From positions 1-64,000 of the forward strand of contig JAUXVF010000027.1 in the NCBI GenBank assembly GCA_030680355.1: DNA of 64,000 bases, given 5' to 3'. A model generated the notes under the pieces. That model had not been told where the DNA came from. It saw nothing but the letters and a program-made list of their open reading frames with translations, and ran no database searches. Source of the stretch: Caulobacter sp. Its GTDB lineage: Bacteria > Pseudomonadota > Alphaproteobacteria > Caulobacterales > Caulobacteraceae. Positions 18,254 through 26,256 of this stretch are shown here, one piece after another (position 1 is the stretch's first letter; each line of letters begins with the position of its first letter). The translations under genes were made by a program, and so were the position numbers.

Positions 18254-19083
18254 GCCAGTCCGACGCCATGGGATCGGGGCGCCCGCGCGAATTCGACGGA
18301 TCCCGGCCGGGCCTCGGCGGCGTCATTGAGGATCAGGCGTGCACGCAACACCGAAAGGAAGGCGAACAGGGCGGCCATTGTCGCGATCAGCACGCCCCAA
18401 CCGCCTTCGAGGTAACCCTTGCGCGACACGTAGCATTTCCAGAACCGGCGAACGCCCCGGAAAGCGGCGCCGGTCAGACTGCCAACCTCGCCCCGATCAA
18501 TTAGGTCGAGCGCCCGCGCCTGGGTGTAGCGGTCCAGTCGCTGCAGCATATCCGACACATCGACATCCACCAGGTGAACCAGGGCGTTCTGCAGACGTCC
18601 GCCAGCCCGGCCGGCGAGGTTGACGCCCGGATGAACGCGATGCGGCTTCCAGCTCTTTACGCCCGCCCGATACAGGCGGGTCACGGCCGTGGTGCCGAAC
18701 GAACCGCCCCAGCCATGCCGGATCAGCCGCGACCCGACGAAATTGTCCACCGGAAGCAGGAAATGGTCGGCGTCAAAGCAGGTCTCCACCGTCGACCGGA
18801 CCTCGGACGCGAGCGCGTCTGACACGAACTCGTCAGCGTCGATTTCCAGAATCCAGTCGCCGGAGCATTGGCTCAGCCCCGCAAAACGGCGCGGTCCTTC
18901 AAGCGGGAAAGCGCCGACAATGACCTTGTCGGCCATCCTGGCGGCGATCTCGGCCGATCCATCCGTACAGCGGTCAAGCACGACGACAATCTCGTCGGTG
19001 AACCGAAGACGTTGCAGACAGTCCGCAAGACGGTCCTCTTCGTTGTGGACGCAGACAAGGGCCGAAATCCGGATCGTCGACAT
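18250..19083 (-). CDS. Glycosyltransferase family 2
   Basis: A 277-residue GT-A glycosyltransferase. It begins with the nucleotide-sugar site ALVCVHNEEDRLADCLQRL, continues with VVLDRCTDGSAEIAARM, and has the DxD metal motif in ILEIDADEFVS at about residue 90. The C-terminal third has a hydrophobic stretch (GVLIATMAALFAFLSVL) that should anchor it to the inner membrane, as in the KdtX/WaaE-like lipopolysaccharide core group. ATG 19083 is preferred to an upstream frame extension because GGAG lies seven bases before it. It is coupled by a four-base overlap to the deacetylase gene, so the two probably act on the same glycan. Confidence 0.88.
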   Translation of the reverse strand: MSTIRISALVCVHNEEDRLADCLQRLRFTDEIVVVLDRCTDGSAEIAARMADKVIVGAFPLEGPRRFAGLSQCSGDWILEIDADEFVSDALASEVRSTVETCFDADHFLLPVDNFVGSRLIRHGWGGSFGTTAVTRLYRAGVKSWKPHRVHPGVNLAGRAGGRLQNALVHLVDVDVSDMLQRLDRYTQARALDLIDRGEVGSLTGAAFRGVRRFWKCYVSRKGYLEGGWGVLIATMAALFAFLSVLRARLILNDAAEARPGSVEFARAPRSHGVGLA

Positions 19084-19131
19084 GGCATTCTCCGGCAGGT
19101 GATACGTCCATTCACCAAACATGGCTCACTC

Positions 19132-19149
19132 TGTTTCGTCTCTGAAACA
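19132..19149. promoter_or_regulatory. Short inverted repeat TGTTTC-N6-GAAACA
   Basis: Two perfectly complementary six-base arms are separated by GTCTCT, midway between the DUF4118 gene end and the GT2 start. It has too little GC and no T-tract to be a good terminator, so an operator for the glycan genes is more likely. The repeat is observed; its function is a guess. Confidence 0.3.
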
Positions 19150-19180
19150 AATCGTCGCAGCGTGCGCCGCCCGAGAGCCT

Positions 19181-19996
19181 CTAGCCGGGTTTCTCCGTCG
19201 TCACTGGGCTGTCCTTCGAGGGCGCCGCCACCCGCGCCAGGGCCGCCGCCGACAGTTCAGTCAGCATGCCGATATAGTCGTCGATCTCCCGCGCGCCGCC
19301 CCCGCGTTGGTCCTGGAGCCAGACCACCACGCCATAGGCCTGCGTCCCGGCCTGAATTGTCCGGGCCCGGAAGCTTCCCTGCGAGGTCGTGCGATTGCGA
19401 TGCGACCGAAGCGCCTCGTCCGTCAGCGTCCGTATCCGGTCCTCAAGATCAGCGCGCCAGGCCGTAGCGGAGCCCGCCCGGTCGACGATCCCGCCATCGG
19501 GATCAACAATCAAGGCGCCGGTCTGGACTACATCGGCCGCGGCCTTGACCAACTGCGCCCGGATCGCGGCCGATGTCTGACTCAGGGATAGAAAGTCGCT
19601 TGATTGAACCAGCGCCAGAAGCGTCGTGGCGCGCCGCTCGGTACGTAGCCTTTGATCGCGCGCCGCCCCGGCGGACAGTCCCGTGCCCAGGGCGACCATC
19701 ATGAAGACCACCAGGGTGATGGCTTCCTCAGGTGAACTGACCGCGAACGTGAGAGAGGGATACAGGAAGAAGTAGTCGTAGAGGAAAAATGCCAGAATAG
19801 CGGACAAAACGGCCGGAATCGCCCCGCCCAGCAGCGCCGAGAACAGAACGCCGGCCAGGAAGATCATCGAGATCCTGAAGATGCCCATATGGATGAGCAT
19901 GACGGCCGCCAGCGTCGATATGGCCAGAGGCAGAACCACGGCGAGCACCGCGCGCGGGCCAGGCGGGAGACGATCCAGCCAGATCAGGAATGACAC
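19181..19996 (-). CDS. DUF4118 membrane sensor-like protein without a kinase domain
   Basis: A 271-residue protein. The first 130 residues carry the DUF4118 (KdpD-type) four-helix membrane module: AVLAVVLPLAISTLAAVML, MIFLAGVLFSALLGGAIPAV, a span containing FFLYDYFFLYP, and a last span at TLVVFMMVALGTGLSAG. A helical linker follows (RTERRATTLLALVQSSDFL) and then a GAF-like segment to the C-terminus. In most bacteria this module precedes a histidine kinase; here the protein stops after the GAF-like part, with no H-box or ATP-binding motifs. I chose a GTG start at 19996 because GGAGGA precedes it by six bases. A longer frame to 20131 lacks such a signal. It may be an adaptor for a kinase encoded elsewhere. 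Confidence 0.76.
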   Translation of the reverse strand: MSFLIWLDRLPPGPRAVLAVVLPLAISTLAAVMLIHMGIFRISMIFLAGVLFSALLGGAIPAVLSAILAFFLYDYFFLYPSLTFAVSSPEEAITLVVFMMVALGTGLSAGAARDQRLRTERRATTLLALVQSSDFLSLSQTSAAIRAQLVKAAADVVQTGALIVDPDGGIVDRAGSATAWRADLEDRIRTLTDEALRSHRNRTTSQGSFRARTIQAGTQAYGVVVWLQDQRGGGAREIDDYIGMLTELSAAALARVAAPSKDSPVTTEKPG

Positions 19997-20370
19997 AGTG
20001 ATCCTCCGGCCCGGGGGCGTCCCGGTTGCTGACCAAAGCCTATCAGGATTGAAGGCGGCGAGCAGCCAGCATCTGGTGAGCGGCGGGTGCGAGAGGTCGA
20101 GTTGGTCGACCCAAATGGTTTCCTCCACCAAGCTGGGCTTGACCGAACAGACTCGCGCCGGGGATGAAACCCCTGGCGATCGTCCCGCGCAATCATGAAG
20201 GTGTGAGTAATCCCGGCTCGGTTAACACTATAAATCGAACAAGGATCGCCTTAGTATCAATGCGAGTGCCATTAACCACAATTCAAAGACGTGATATCGC
20301 CTGACCCTTCAAGTCTGAACATGCCTCAAACCCTGATCATTCCACGCCACAGCCGCTCGTTCCGGATTCA
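19997..20370. other. Divergent intergenic region upstream of the mla operon
   Basis: About 370 bases between divergent genes. The part next to mlaA (20205-20345) is AT-rich, with CTATAA at 20228-20233 as a possible -10 element but no good -35 in front. A CtrA-like half pattern (TTAA, seven bases, TCAA) occurs near 20273. The part next to the DUF4118 gene is open in frame with it but looks non-coding. No RNA gene or repeat was seen. Confidence 0.4.
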
Positions 20371-21261
20371 ATGTCCAGACTGAATGACCCGAATGCGCAG
20401 GCCAGACCGGCCTCAAGATCGGCGGTTTTGCCTGTCGCTCTGACCGTCGGTGTGATCGTCGCGGTGCTGGCGGTGCTGCCGGCCTGGAGCCACGCGCCAG
20501 CGGCCGGCGACATGACCGCCGTCTCGGCGCCGGCAGACCCCTGGGCGGGCTTCAATCGCCGGGCCTTCAAGTTCAACGCATTCCTGGACAGGGCCGTGAT
20601 CGGGCCGGTCGCCCGCGTCTACAAACGCGTCACGCCCGCCCCCGTCCGCAAGGGCGTCGGCAACATCGTCAGCAATCTGAGAGAGCCCTCGACGGCGATC
20701 AATGGCCTCGTGCAAGGCCGCCCCAAGCTCACCATCCGCGCCGTCGCCCGCTTTGTCGCCAATTCCACGGTAGGCGTCCTGGGAATATTCGATGTCGCCG
20801 GGCGCGCGGGACTTGAGCGCGAGCATGCTGATTTCGGTCAGACCCTGGGCCGGTACGGAGTGTCGAATGGCCCCTACCTGTATCTCCCGGTTGTCGGCCC
20901 GACGACGCTTCGGGATGGCCTTGGCGGCGTGGTCAACACCCTGATCGACCCCATATCGCTGGCCACCGGCGGGCCGGCCACCGATTTCGCGGCCGGCCGG
21001 GTGGTCGTCCGTGGGGTGGACGCGCGGGCTGACGCCGATGAGGCGCTGCGGACCATCAACGAGGACTCGACCGACCCCTATGCGACGACCCGCTCGGCCT
21101 ATCTCCAGCATCGGGCTGCGGTTGTGAGGGAATCGACCGGCGAGATCGAAGCCCTGCCGGACTTCGACGAGCCTGTTAATGTGCCGCCTTCGCCCGACGA
21201 ATTCTCGCCGATTCCGCCTGCGGACGCCCCGACGCCTCTCGTTCAAGGCCCTGGTTCATGA
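20371..21261 (+). CDS. mlaA: MlaA/VacJ-family outer-membrane lipid-asymmetry protein
   Basis: A 296-residue MlaA homologue. After an N-terminal hydrophobic segment (VALTVGVIVAVLAVLPAW) comes the family signature DPWAGFNRRAFKFNAFLDR (about residue 55), then NIVSNLREPSTAINGLVQG and YGVSNGPYLYLPVVGPTTLRDG. MlaA removes surface phospholipid from the outer membrane outer leaflet and passes it to the Mla pathway. Oddly, no cysteine occurs in the N-terminal region, so there is no lipobox and the protein cannot be a classic lipoprotein; it would be anchored by the uncleaved segment or its own helices. It is the first gene of mlaA-C-D-E-F, and the next gene overlaps its stop by four bases. Confidence 0.9.
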   Translation: MSRLNDPNAQARPASRSAVLPVALTVGVIVAVLAVLPAWSHAPAAGDMTAVSAPADPWAGFNRRAFKFNAFLDRAVIGPVARVYKRVTPAPVRKGVGNIVSNLREPSTAINGLVQGRPKLTIRAVARFVANSTVGVLGIFDVAGRAGLEREHADFGQTLGRYGVSNGPYLYLPVVGPTTLRDGLGGVVNTLIDPISLATGGPATDFAAGRVVVRGVDARADADEALRTINEDSTDPYATTRSAYLQHRAAVVRESTGEIEALPDFDEPVNVPPSPDEFSPIPPADAPTPLVQGPGS

Positions 21262-21902
21262 TCCTCCCGCCGCCGCCCGACCGCCGCTCTTTCGTCACAT
21301 CGCTCGCCACCGCCTCGGCGCTGGCCTGGTCGGGCCTATGGTCATCGGCGGCGGTGGCGCAGTCGGGACGGTCGGGCCGCAACCTGCCAGCCGAACAGTT
21401 CGTTCAGGTCGAGGGCCAGAACATGTTCTCGGTTCTTTCCGATCGCAGCCTGGGCGACGCGGCGAAACAGGCGGCGTTCCGGCGGCTGATCGACAGGGTC
21501 GCCGATCTGCAAAGGATCAGCGGCTTCGTTCTCGGGAAGTACGCCAGGGCCATCTCGCCGGCGCAACGACAGCAGTTCAACACTGTTTTCCGCACCTATG
21601 TGCAGGGGCTCTACCAAACCTACCTGGCCAATTTTCGGGGAGATCAGCTGCGGGTCACCGGATCGACCGCGCGATCGCCGACCGACACCATCGTCAATAC
21701 GGTGATCGACGGCGCGGCGGACGGTCGCGCCCTGCCGGTGGCCTGGCGGGTCCTGGGTTCACCCGGATCGTTCAAGGTTGTCGATGTGCAGGCCAGCGGC
21801 GTGTGGCTGGCCATCACCCTGCAGCAGGATTTCGTGTCGACCATCGACAATGCGCGCGGCGACATCGGCGTGCTGATCGCGCGTCTGCAGAGCGGCGACT
21901 AG
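21258..21902 (+). CDS. mlaC: MlaC-family periplasmic phospholipid-binding protein
   Basis: A 214-residue exported protein. A twin-arginine-like or Sec signal (PPPDRRSFVTSLATASALAWS, cleaved near AVAQS) comes first. The mature protein follows the MlaC/Ttg2D pattern: QVEGQNMFSVLSDRSLGD, FGxY-like FVLGKYARAISPAQRQQFNTVFRTYVQGLYQTYL, and a C-terminal segment in which VAWRVLGSPGSFKVVDVQASGVWLA describes the lipid pocket strand. MlaC shuttles phospholipid between the outer-membrane MlaA complex and the inner-membrane MlaFED ABC transporter. The start overlaps the mlaA stop as ATGA. Confidence 0.9.
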   Translation: MILPPPPDRRSFVTSLATASALAWSGLWSSAAVAQSGRSGRNLPAEQFVQVEGQNMFSVLSDRSLGDAAKQAAFRRLIDRVADLQRISGFVLGKYARAISPAQRQQFNTVFRTYVQGLYQTYLANFRGDQLRVTGSTARSPTDTIVNTVIDGAADGRALPVAWRVLGSPGSFKVVDVQASGVWLAITLQQDFVSTIDNARGDIGVLIARLQSGD

Positions 21903-21947
21903 AGCAAGAACGCCGCGGGGGCGTCGACGGAAAGGGGACAATTGGTC

Positions 21948-22415
21948 GTGCGAGGACAGTGGGCGGAAACATTGATGGGCGTGGTTGTCCTGGGCCTGGC
22001 GACCGCCTTCCTGGTCTATCTCTTCACGGCGGGGGACTTCGGCGGCGCGAAGCGCAGCTACCCCCTGTTCGCGCGATTTGGCCAGGTCGGCGCCCTGGCC
22101 CAGGGCGCCGACGTCCGTGTGGCCGGGGTCAAGGTCGGCACGGTGTCGAAAGTCACCCTTGATCCGGCCACCTTTTTCGCCCGGACGCAGCTGGCGATGG
22201 ACCCGGCCGTAAAGCTGCCGACCGATTCCACCGCCAAGATCACCAGCGACGGCCTTCTGGGCGGCGCCCATGTGGTGATCGAACCGGGCGGCTCGCCCGA
22301 CAACCTGGCGCCGGGCGCTGAAATCCTGAACACCCAGGGCGCGGTCGACCTGCTCGGCCTGATCGGCGAGGTCGTGCGACCCAAGCCGGCGCCGGCCGAC
22401 ACCGGGGCGAAGTGA
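21948..22415 (+). CDS. mlaD: MlaD-family MCE-domain protein
   Basis: About 155 residues. One N-terminal transmembrane helix (LMGVVVLGLATAFLVYLFT) is followed by a single MCE domain: RFGQVGALAQGADVRVAGVKVGTVSKVTLDP, then TDSTAKITSDGLLGGAHVVIEPGG. MlaD forms the hexameric ring on the periplasmic face of the MlaE permease through which phospholipid passes. The length is normal for MlaD. GTG 21948 is given as the start because AAGGGGA lies nine bases upstream; a TTG six bases earlier is also possible but would be too close to that site. It ends one base before the GTG start of mlaE. Confidence 0.9.
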   Translation: MRGQWAETLMGVVVLGLATAFLVYLFTAGDFGGAKRSYPLFARFGQVGALAQGADVRVAGVKVGTVSKVTLDPATFFARTQLAMDPAVKLPTDSTAKITSDGLLGGAHVVIEPGGSPDNLAPGAEILNTQGAVDLLGLIGEVVRPKPAPADTGAK

Positions 22416-22416
22416 C

Positions 22417-23214
22417 GTGACGCTTGCGGGCGCTCACTGGCTGACTCCGGTCCGGGCGACTGGACGGCTCGCCCTGGCCGCGCTGGCGACGGTGGGGGCC
22501 ATCGCCCTGTTCGCGATCCGCGGCCTGACGGCGATGTTCATCGGGCCCTGGTTTCCCGGCCAGGCCCTGCGCCAGTTTATCGCGATCGGGTTCTATTCCC
22601 TGCCGGTCGTGGGCCTGACCGCCGTGTTTACCGGGGCGGCCCTGGCGCTCAACATCTATACGGGCGGCGGCCGGTTCAACGCCGAACAGATCATGCCGCA
22701 GATCGTGGCCCTGGGGATCACGCGCGAGCTTGGTCCTGTTTTGGCCGCCCTGATGCTGGCCGGCCGCGTCTCGGCGACCATCGCCGCCGAGATCGGCGCC
22801 ATGCGCGCGACCGAACAAATCGACGCCATGCGCACCCTCTCGACCGACCCCTTTCGCTACCTCGTCGCGCCGCGCATGGCGGCGGCGATGATCGCCCTGC
22901 CACTGCTGACCCTGGTGGCCGACATCGTCGGCATCGGCGGCGGATGGCTGGTCGCCACCCTGACCCTGGACTTCAATCCGGTGGTCTACGCGCGCAGCAC
23001 GGTCGATTTCGTCGAAGCCTGGGATGTCGGCTCGGGTCTGATCAAGGCCGTGGTGTTCGGCTTCATCATCGCGCTGATGGGCTGCTACCAGGGCTACACG
23101 GCGTCGGGCGGCGCGCGGGGCGTTGGACGGGCGGCGACCCAGGCCATGGTCTCGGCGGGAATCCTCATCTTCGCCATGGATTATGTCCTGACCACGTTGT
23201 TCACCGAGCGATGA
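22417..23214 (+). CDS. mlaE: MlaE-family ABC transporter permease
   Basis: A 265-residue inner-membrane permease. The MlaE signature is clear: ALNIYTGGGRFNAEQIMPQIVALGITRELGPVLAALMLAGRVSATIAAEIGAMRATEQIDAMRTL, with later spans MAAAMIALPLLTLVADIVGI and the C-terminal GCYQGYTASGGARGVGRAATQAMV. It is the permease of the MlaFEDB complex, which moves phospholipid between the inner membrane and MlaC. The GTG start lies one base after the mlaD stop, and the stop overlaps the mlaF start by four bases. Together they leave no room for an mlaB gene. Confidence 0.93.
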   Translation: MTLAGAHWLTPVRATGRLALAALATVGAIALFAIRGLTAMFIGPWFPGQALRQFIAIGFYSLPVVGLTAVFTGAALALNIYTGGGRFNAEQIMPQIVALGITRELGPVLAALMLAGRVSATIAAEIGAMRATEQIDAMRTLSTDPFRYLVAPRMAAAMIALPLLTLVADIVGIGGGWLVATLTLDFNPVVYARSTVDFVEAWDVGSGLIKAVVFGFIIALMGCYQGYTASGGARGVGRAATQAMVSAGILIFAMDYVLTTLFTER

Positions 23215-23957
23215 GCGCGCCCATCCCCAGACTGGAATGGAAGGCCGTGACCAAGCGTTTCGGCGGCGAGCCGGTGCTGGACGGGCTGAACCTCAGCGTC
23301 GAGGCGGGCCGGTCGCTGGTTATCATCGGCGGATCCGGTCAGGGCAAGTCGGTCATGCTCAAACTGGCGCTGGGCCTGCTGCGCCCGGACGCCGGAACCG
23401 TCCTGCTGGACGGCAAGCCGCTGCCGGGTCTCGCCGGACGGGCGCAACGCCGCCTGTACGACCGCGCCGGGGTCCTGTTTCAGGGCGCGGCGCTGTTCGA
23501 CAGCCTGACCGTCTGGGAGAATGTCGCCTTTCGCCTGACCAACGCCGACGGGGTTTCGCCGGCGAAGGCGCGAATTCGGGCCCTCGCGGCCCTGGAGCAG
23601 GTCCGGCTGACCGACGCGGTCGCCAACCTCTATCCGGCCGAGCTTTCAGGCGGCATGCAGAAGCGCGTCGCCCTGGCCCGCGCCATCGTGGCGGACCCGG
23701 ACGTGCTGTTCTTCGATGAACCGACCACCGGCCTCGACCCCGTCACGGCCAGCGCCATCAACGCCTTGATCGTCGATCAGGTAAAACGGCTCGGCTGCAC
23801 GGCGGTGTCGATCACTCATGACCTCGCCTCGGCCCGGGTCATTGCCGACGATATCGCCATGCTCCACGCCGGGGCCATCGTCTGGCGGGGCCGGTCGGAA
23901 GAGCTGGCCACCACCGACAACCGACAGGTCCGCCGCTTCGTCGACGGCGGCGCCTGA
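23211..23957 (+). CDS. mlaF: MlaF-family ABC transporter ATPase
   Basis: A 248-residue ATPase. The Walker A is IIGGSGQGKSVMLKLALGLL (about residues 38-57), the signature is ELSGGMQKRVALARAI, the Walker B is PDVLFFDEPTTGLDP and the H-loop is SITHDLA. This is the normal order and length for MlaF, which powers phospholipid transport. ATG 23211 overlaps the mlaE stop (ATGA). The operon mlaA-C-D-E-F ends here, with no STAS-domain MlaB, which in E. coli is required for MlaF assembly; a distant mlaB or an MlaB-independent complex is implied. Confidence 0.93.
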   Translation: MSAPIPRLEWKAVTKRFGGEPVLDGLNLSVEAGRSLVIIGGSGQGKSVMLKLALGLLRPDAGTVLLDGKPLPGLAGRAQRRLYDRAGVLFQGAALFDSLTVWENVAFRLTNADGVSPAKARIRALAALEQVRLTDAVANLYPAELSGGMQKRVALARAIVADPDVLFFDEPTTGLDPVTASAINALIVDQVKRLGCTAVSITHDLASARVIADDIAMLHAGAIVWRGRSEELATTDNRQVRRFVDGGA

Positions 23958-24071
23958 CACCCAGCCGGGCCCGCTGTCGGATCCTGCTTTCGCCTACCAG
24001 CGCCAGCGGAAGCCGAGCGAAGCATCGGTGGATGGTGGTCGTCCGTGACTGTGACGCCGACCACAATTCTC

Positions 24072-25226
24072 TTAGAAGCTCTTGGGCATACCCAACACGT
24101 GGGTTCCCACGTGGCTGAGGATCAGATTGGTCGAGATCGGAGCCACCTGATAGAGGCGCGTCTCGCGGAATTTCCGCTCGATATCGTACTCCTCGGCGAA
24201 GCCGAAGCCGCCATGGGTCTGGATACAGGTGTCGGCCGCCGCCCAGCTGGCCTCGCTGGCCAGCATCTTGGCCATGTTGGCCTCGGTGCCGCAGGGCTGG
24301 CCAGCCTCGAACAGGGCCGCGGCGTGGTCGACCATCAGGGCCGCGGCAGACAGCTGCACATGGTTGCGGGCGATGGGGAACTGCACCCCCTGGTTTTCGC
24401 CGATGGCTCGGCCGAACACCGAGCGGTCCTTCGCGTAGGCCGATGAGCGGTCGATGAAGAAGCGGCCGTCGCCGATGCATTCGCTGGCGATCAGGATGCG
24501 TTCGGCGTTCATGCCGTCGAGGATGTAGCGGAAGCCCTTGCCCTCCTCCCCGATCAGGTTGGCGACCGGGACCTCGAGATTGTCGAAGAACAGCTCGGTG
24601 GTGGCGTGGTTGAGCATGGTTCGGATCGGCCGGATGGTCAGGCCGTTACCGACCGCCTCGCGCATGTCGACCAGCAGCACGCTCATGCCGTCGGCCGGCC
24701 GGGCGGCCTGCTCGCGCGGCGTGGTGCGGACCAGCAGGACCATCAGGTCGCTGTGTTCGGCGCGGCTGATCCAGATCTTCTGGCCGTTGACGACGTAGTT
24801 GTCGCCGACCCGTTTGGCGAAGGTCGAGATACGGGTGGTGTCGGTGCCGGCGGTCGGCTCGGTAACGCCGAAGGCCTGCAGCCGCAGCTCGCCGCTGGCG
24901 ACCTTGGGCAGCCAGGCTTCCTTCTGGGCGGCGCTGCCGTGTTTGAGCAAAGTGCCCATGACGTACATCTGGGCATGACAGGCGCCGCCGTTGCCGCCAG
25001 ACCGGTGGATCTCCTCGAGCACCGCCGTCGCCGCCCCCAGGCCCAGGCCCGAGCCGCCGTATTCCTCGGGAATCAGCACCGACAGGAAGCCGGCCTCGGT
25101 CAGCGTCTTCACAAACTCGGTCGGATAGGTCCGGTCACGGTCCAGCGCCCGCCAGTACTCACCGGGAAAGCCCGCGCACAGCTTGCGGACGGCTTCGCGA
25201 ATCTCGGGGTGACTCAACTCGGACAT
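24072..25226 (-). CDS. Acyl-CoA dehydrogenase
   Basis: A 384-residue flavoenzyme. The N-terminal helical domain, LIPEEYGGSGLGLGAATAVLEEI, matches the family; the middle beta-domain has QAFGVTEPTAGTD and KRVGDNYVVNGQKIWISRAEHSDLM; and the C-terminal helices contain FGRAIGENQGVQFPIA and QTHGGFGFAEEYDIERKFRETRL. The FAD-binding signatures are intact. It oxidises an acyl-CoA to the 2-enoyl-CoA, but the substrate (straight-chain, branched or other) cannot be told, and no partner beta-oxidation genes are adjacent. ATG 25226 is chosen because GGAG lies six bases before it. It is divergent from the LysR-type regulator, which is the likely controller. Confidence 0.9.
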   Translation of the reverse strand: MSELSHPEIREAVRKLCAGFPGEYWRALDRDRTYPTEFVKTLTEAGFLSVLIPEEYGGSGLGLGAATAVLEEIHRSGGNGGACHAQMYVMGTLLKHGSAAQKEAWLPKVASGELRLQAFGVTEPTAGTDTTRISTFAKRVGDNYVVNGQKIWISRAEHSDLMVLLVRTTPREQAARPADGMSVLLVDMREAVGNGLTIRPIRTMLNHATTELFFDNLEVPVANLIGEEGKGFRYILDGMNAERILIASECIGDGRFFIDRSSAYAKDRSVFGRAIGENQGVQFPIARNHVQLSAAALMVDHAAALFEAGQPCGTEANMAKMLASEASWAAADTCIQTHGGFGFAEEYDIERKFRETRLYQVAPISTNLILSHVGTHVLGMPKSF

Positions 25227-25292
25227 GGGCGTCTCCAATCCGGCGCAGTGGTATCGGACGACCGGTCATGCGTCCAAGACATGTTTGGGCCA

Positions 25293-25307
25293 ATAGGCAT
25301 GCTGTAT
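25293..25307. promoter_or_regulatory. LysR-type operator motif ATA-N9-TAT
   Basis: An interrupted inverted repeat (ATA, nine bases with GCATGC in the centre, TAT) lies in the 85-base gap between the divergent acyl-CoA dehydrogenase and LysR genes, five bases before the LysR start. LysR-type regulators typically bind T-N11-A-type sites in such gaps. The site would serve both autoregulation and target control. Confidence 0.4.
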
Positions 25308-25311
25308 AGGC

Positions 25312-26229
25312 ATGGTCATGACCCTCGCCCAACTGGCTTCATTCGTGCGGATCGTCGAGCTCGGCAGCTTTTCCCGGGCGGCCGCCTCCCTGCGGATCGC
25401 CCAACCCGCCCTGTCGCGTCAGGTGCGGGCTCTGGAGGAAGAACTGGACGCCCGGCTGCTTGAACGGCACGCCCGCGGAGTCACCCCCACCGAAGCCGGC
25501 GAAACCCTGTTCGAGCACGCTCGACTGATCCTGCGCGGCGCAACGGACGCCCGCAGCGCCGTAACGGCCCTCTCCGCGGAGCCCGCCGGCGTGGTCGCCC
25601 TTGGCGCGCCGAGCTCGCTGGCCACCGCGCTGTTGCCGGTTCTCGCTCAACGAATCCAGGCTCGATACCCGCGCCTGCGCCTGCATCTGATCGACGGCTT
25701 CAGCGCCACCCTGCACCAGTGGGCGCTCAGTGGCCGTCTCGACCTGGCCATTCTCTACCAGGACGCCGCCATGGGTCCTCTGCCCAATCGCCCCCTGTTG
25801 GTGGAAGACCTCGTCGCCGTCGGCCCGGCCGGCCATTTCGCGCCAAACCAGGCCGTGACGCCGACCGACCTCGCCGGGTCGCCATTGGTGATGCCCGCAA
25901 GGCCTCATCGGCTCAGACTGTTGATCGAAGGCTGGTCGCCCCGCTGCTATGCGCGGATGGAGGTCGATTCACTGCCAGCCCTGCTGGATCTCGTTCGGAC
26001 AGGCTTCGGCTGCACGGTCCTGGCCTACTCGACTATCCACGCCGCAGTGACGGAAGGGCGTCTAAGCTATGCGCCCCTCGCGCCCAAGCTGACCCGCACC
26101 CTGGTGCTGGCCCGTCCGCCGCAAAGGCGGCCGTCAGCCGCCCAGACCGCTGTCGAGACCGAAATCATCGCCCTTGTCGCCGAAGAAGCAGACCGCCTGC
26201 GGTGGTCAGTCCTTGGGCCGCCACCGTAA
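25312..26229 (+). CDS. LysR-family transcriptional regulator
   Basis: A 305-residue regulator. The N-terminal winged helix-turn-helix reads TLAQLASFVRIVELGSFSRAAASLRIAQPALSRQVRALEEELDARLLERHARGVTPTEAGETLF, canonical for LysR proteins. The C-terminal two-lobed effector domain starts near residue 90. It is divergently transcribed from the acyl-CoA dehydrogenase gene, the usual layout for a LysR regulator and its target. The effector is unknown, possibly an acyl-CoA or related carboxylic acid. Two in-frame ATG codons, at 25312 and 25318, are possible starts. Confidence 0.9.
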   Translation: MVMTLAQLASFVRIVELGSFSRAAASLRIAQPALSRQVRALEEELDARLLERHARGVTPTEAGETLFEHARLILRGATDARSAVTALSAEPAGVVALGAPSSLATALLPVLAQRIQARYPRLRLHLIDGFSATLHQWALSGRLDLAILYQDAAMGPLPNRPLLVEDLVAVGPAGHFAPNQAVTPTDLAGSPLVMPARPHRLRLLIEGWSPRCYARMEVDSLPALLDLVRTGFGCTVLAYSTIHAAVTEGRLSYAPLAPKLTRTLVLARPPQRRPSAAQTAVETEIIALVAEEADRLRWSVLGPPP

Positions 26230-26256
26230 CGCGTCGCACGTCATCGGACGGCGCCG

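Noticed and set aside
19997-20131. N-terminal extension of the DUF4118 protein to 20131.
   Set aside because: No ribosome-binding site upstream, and the internal GTG at 19996 has GGAGGA at the right distance.
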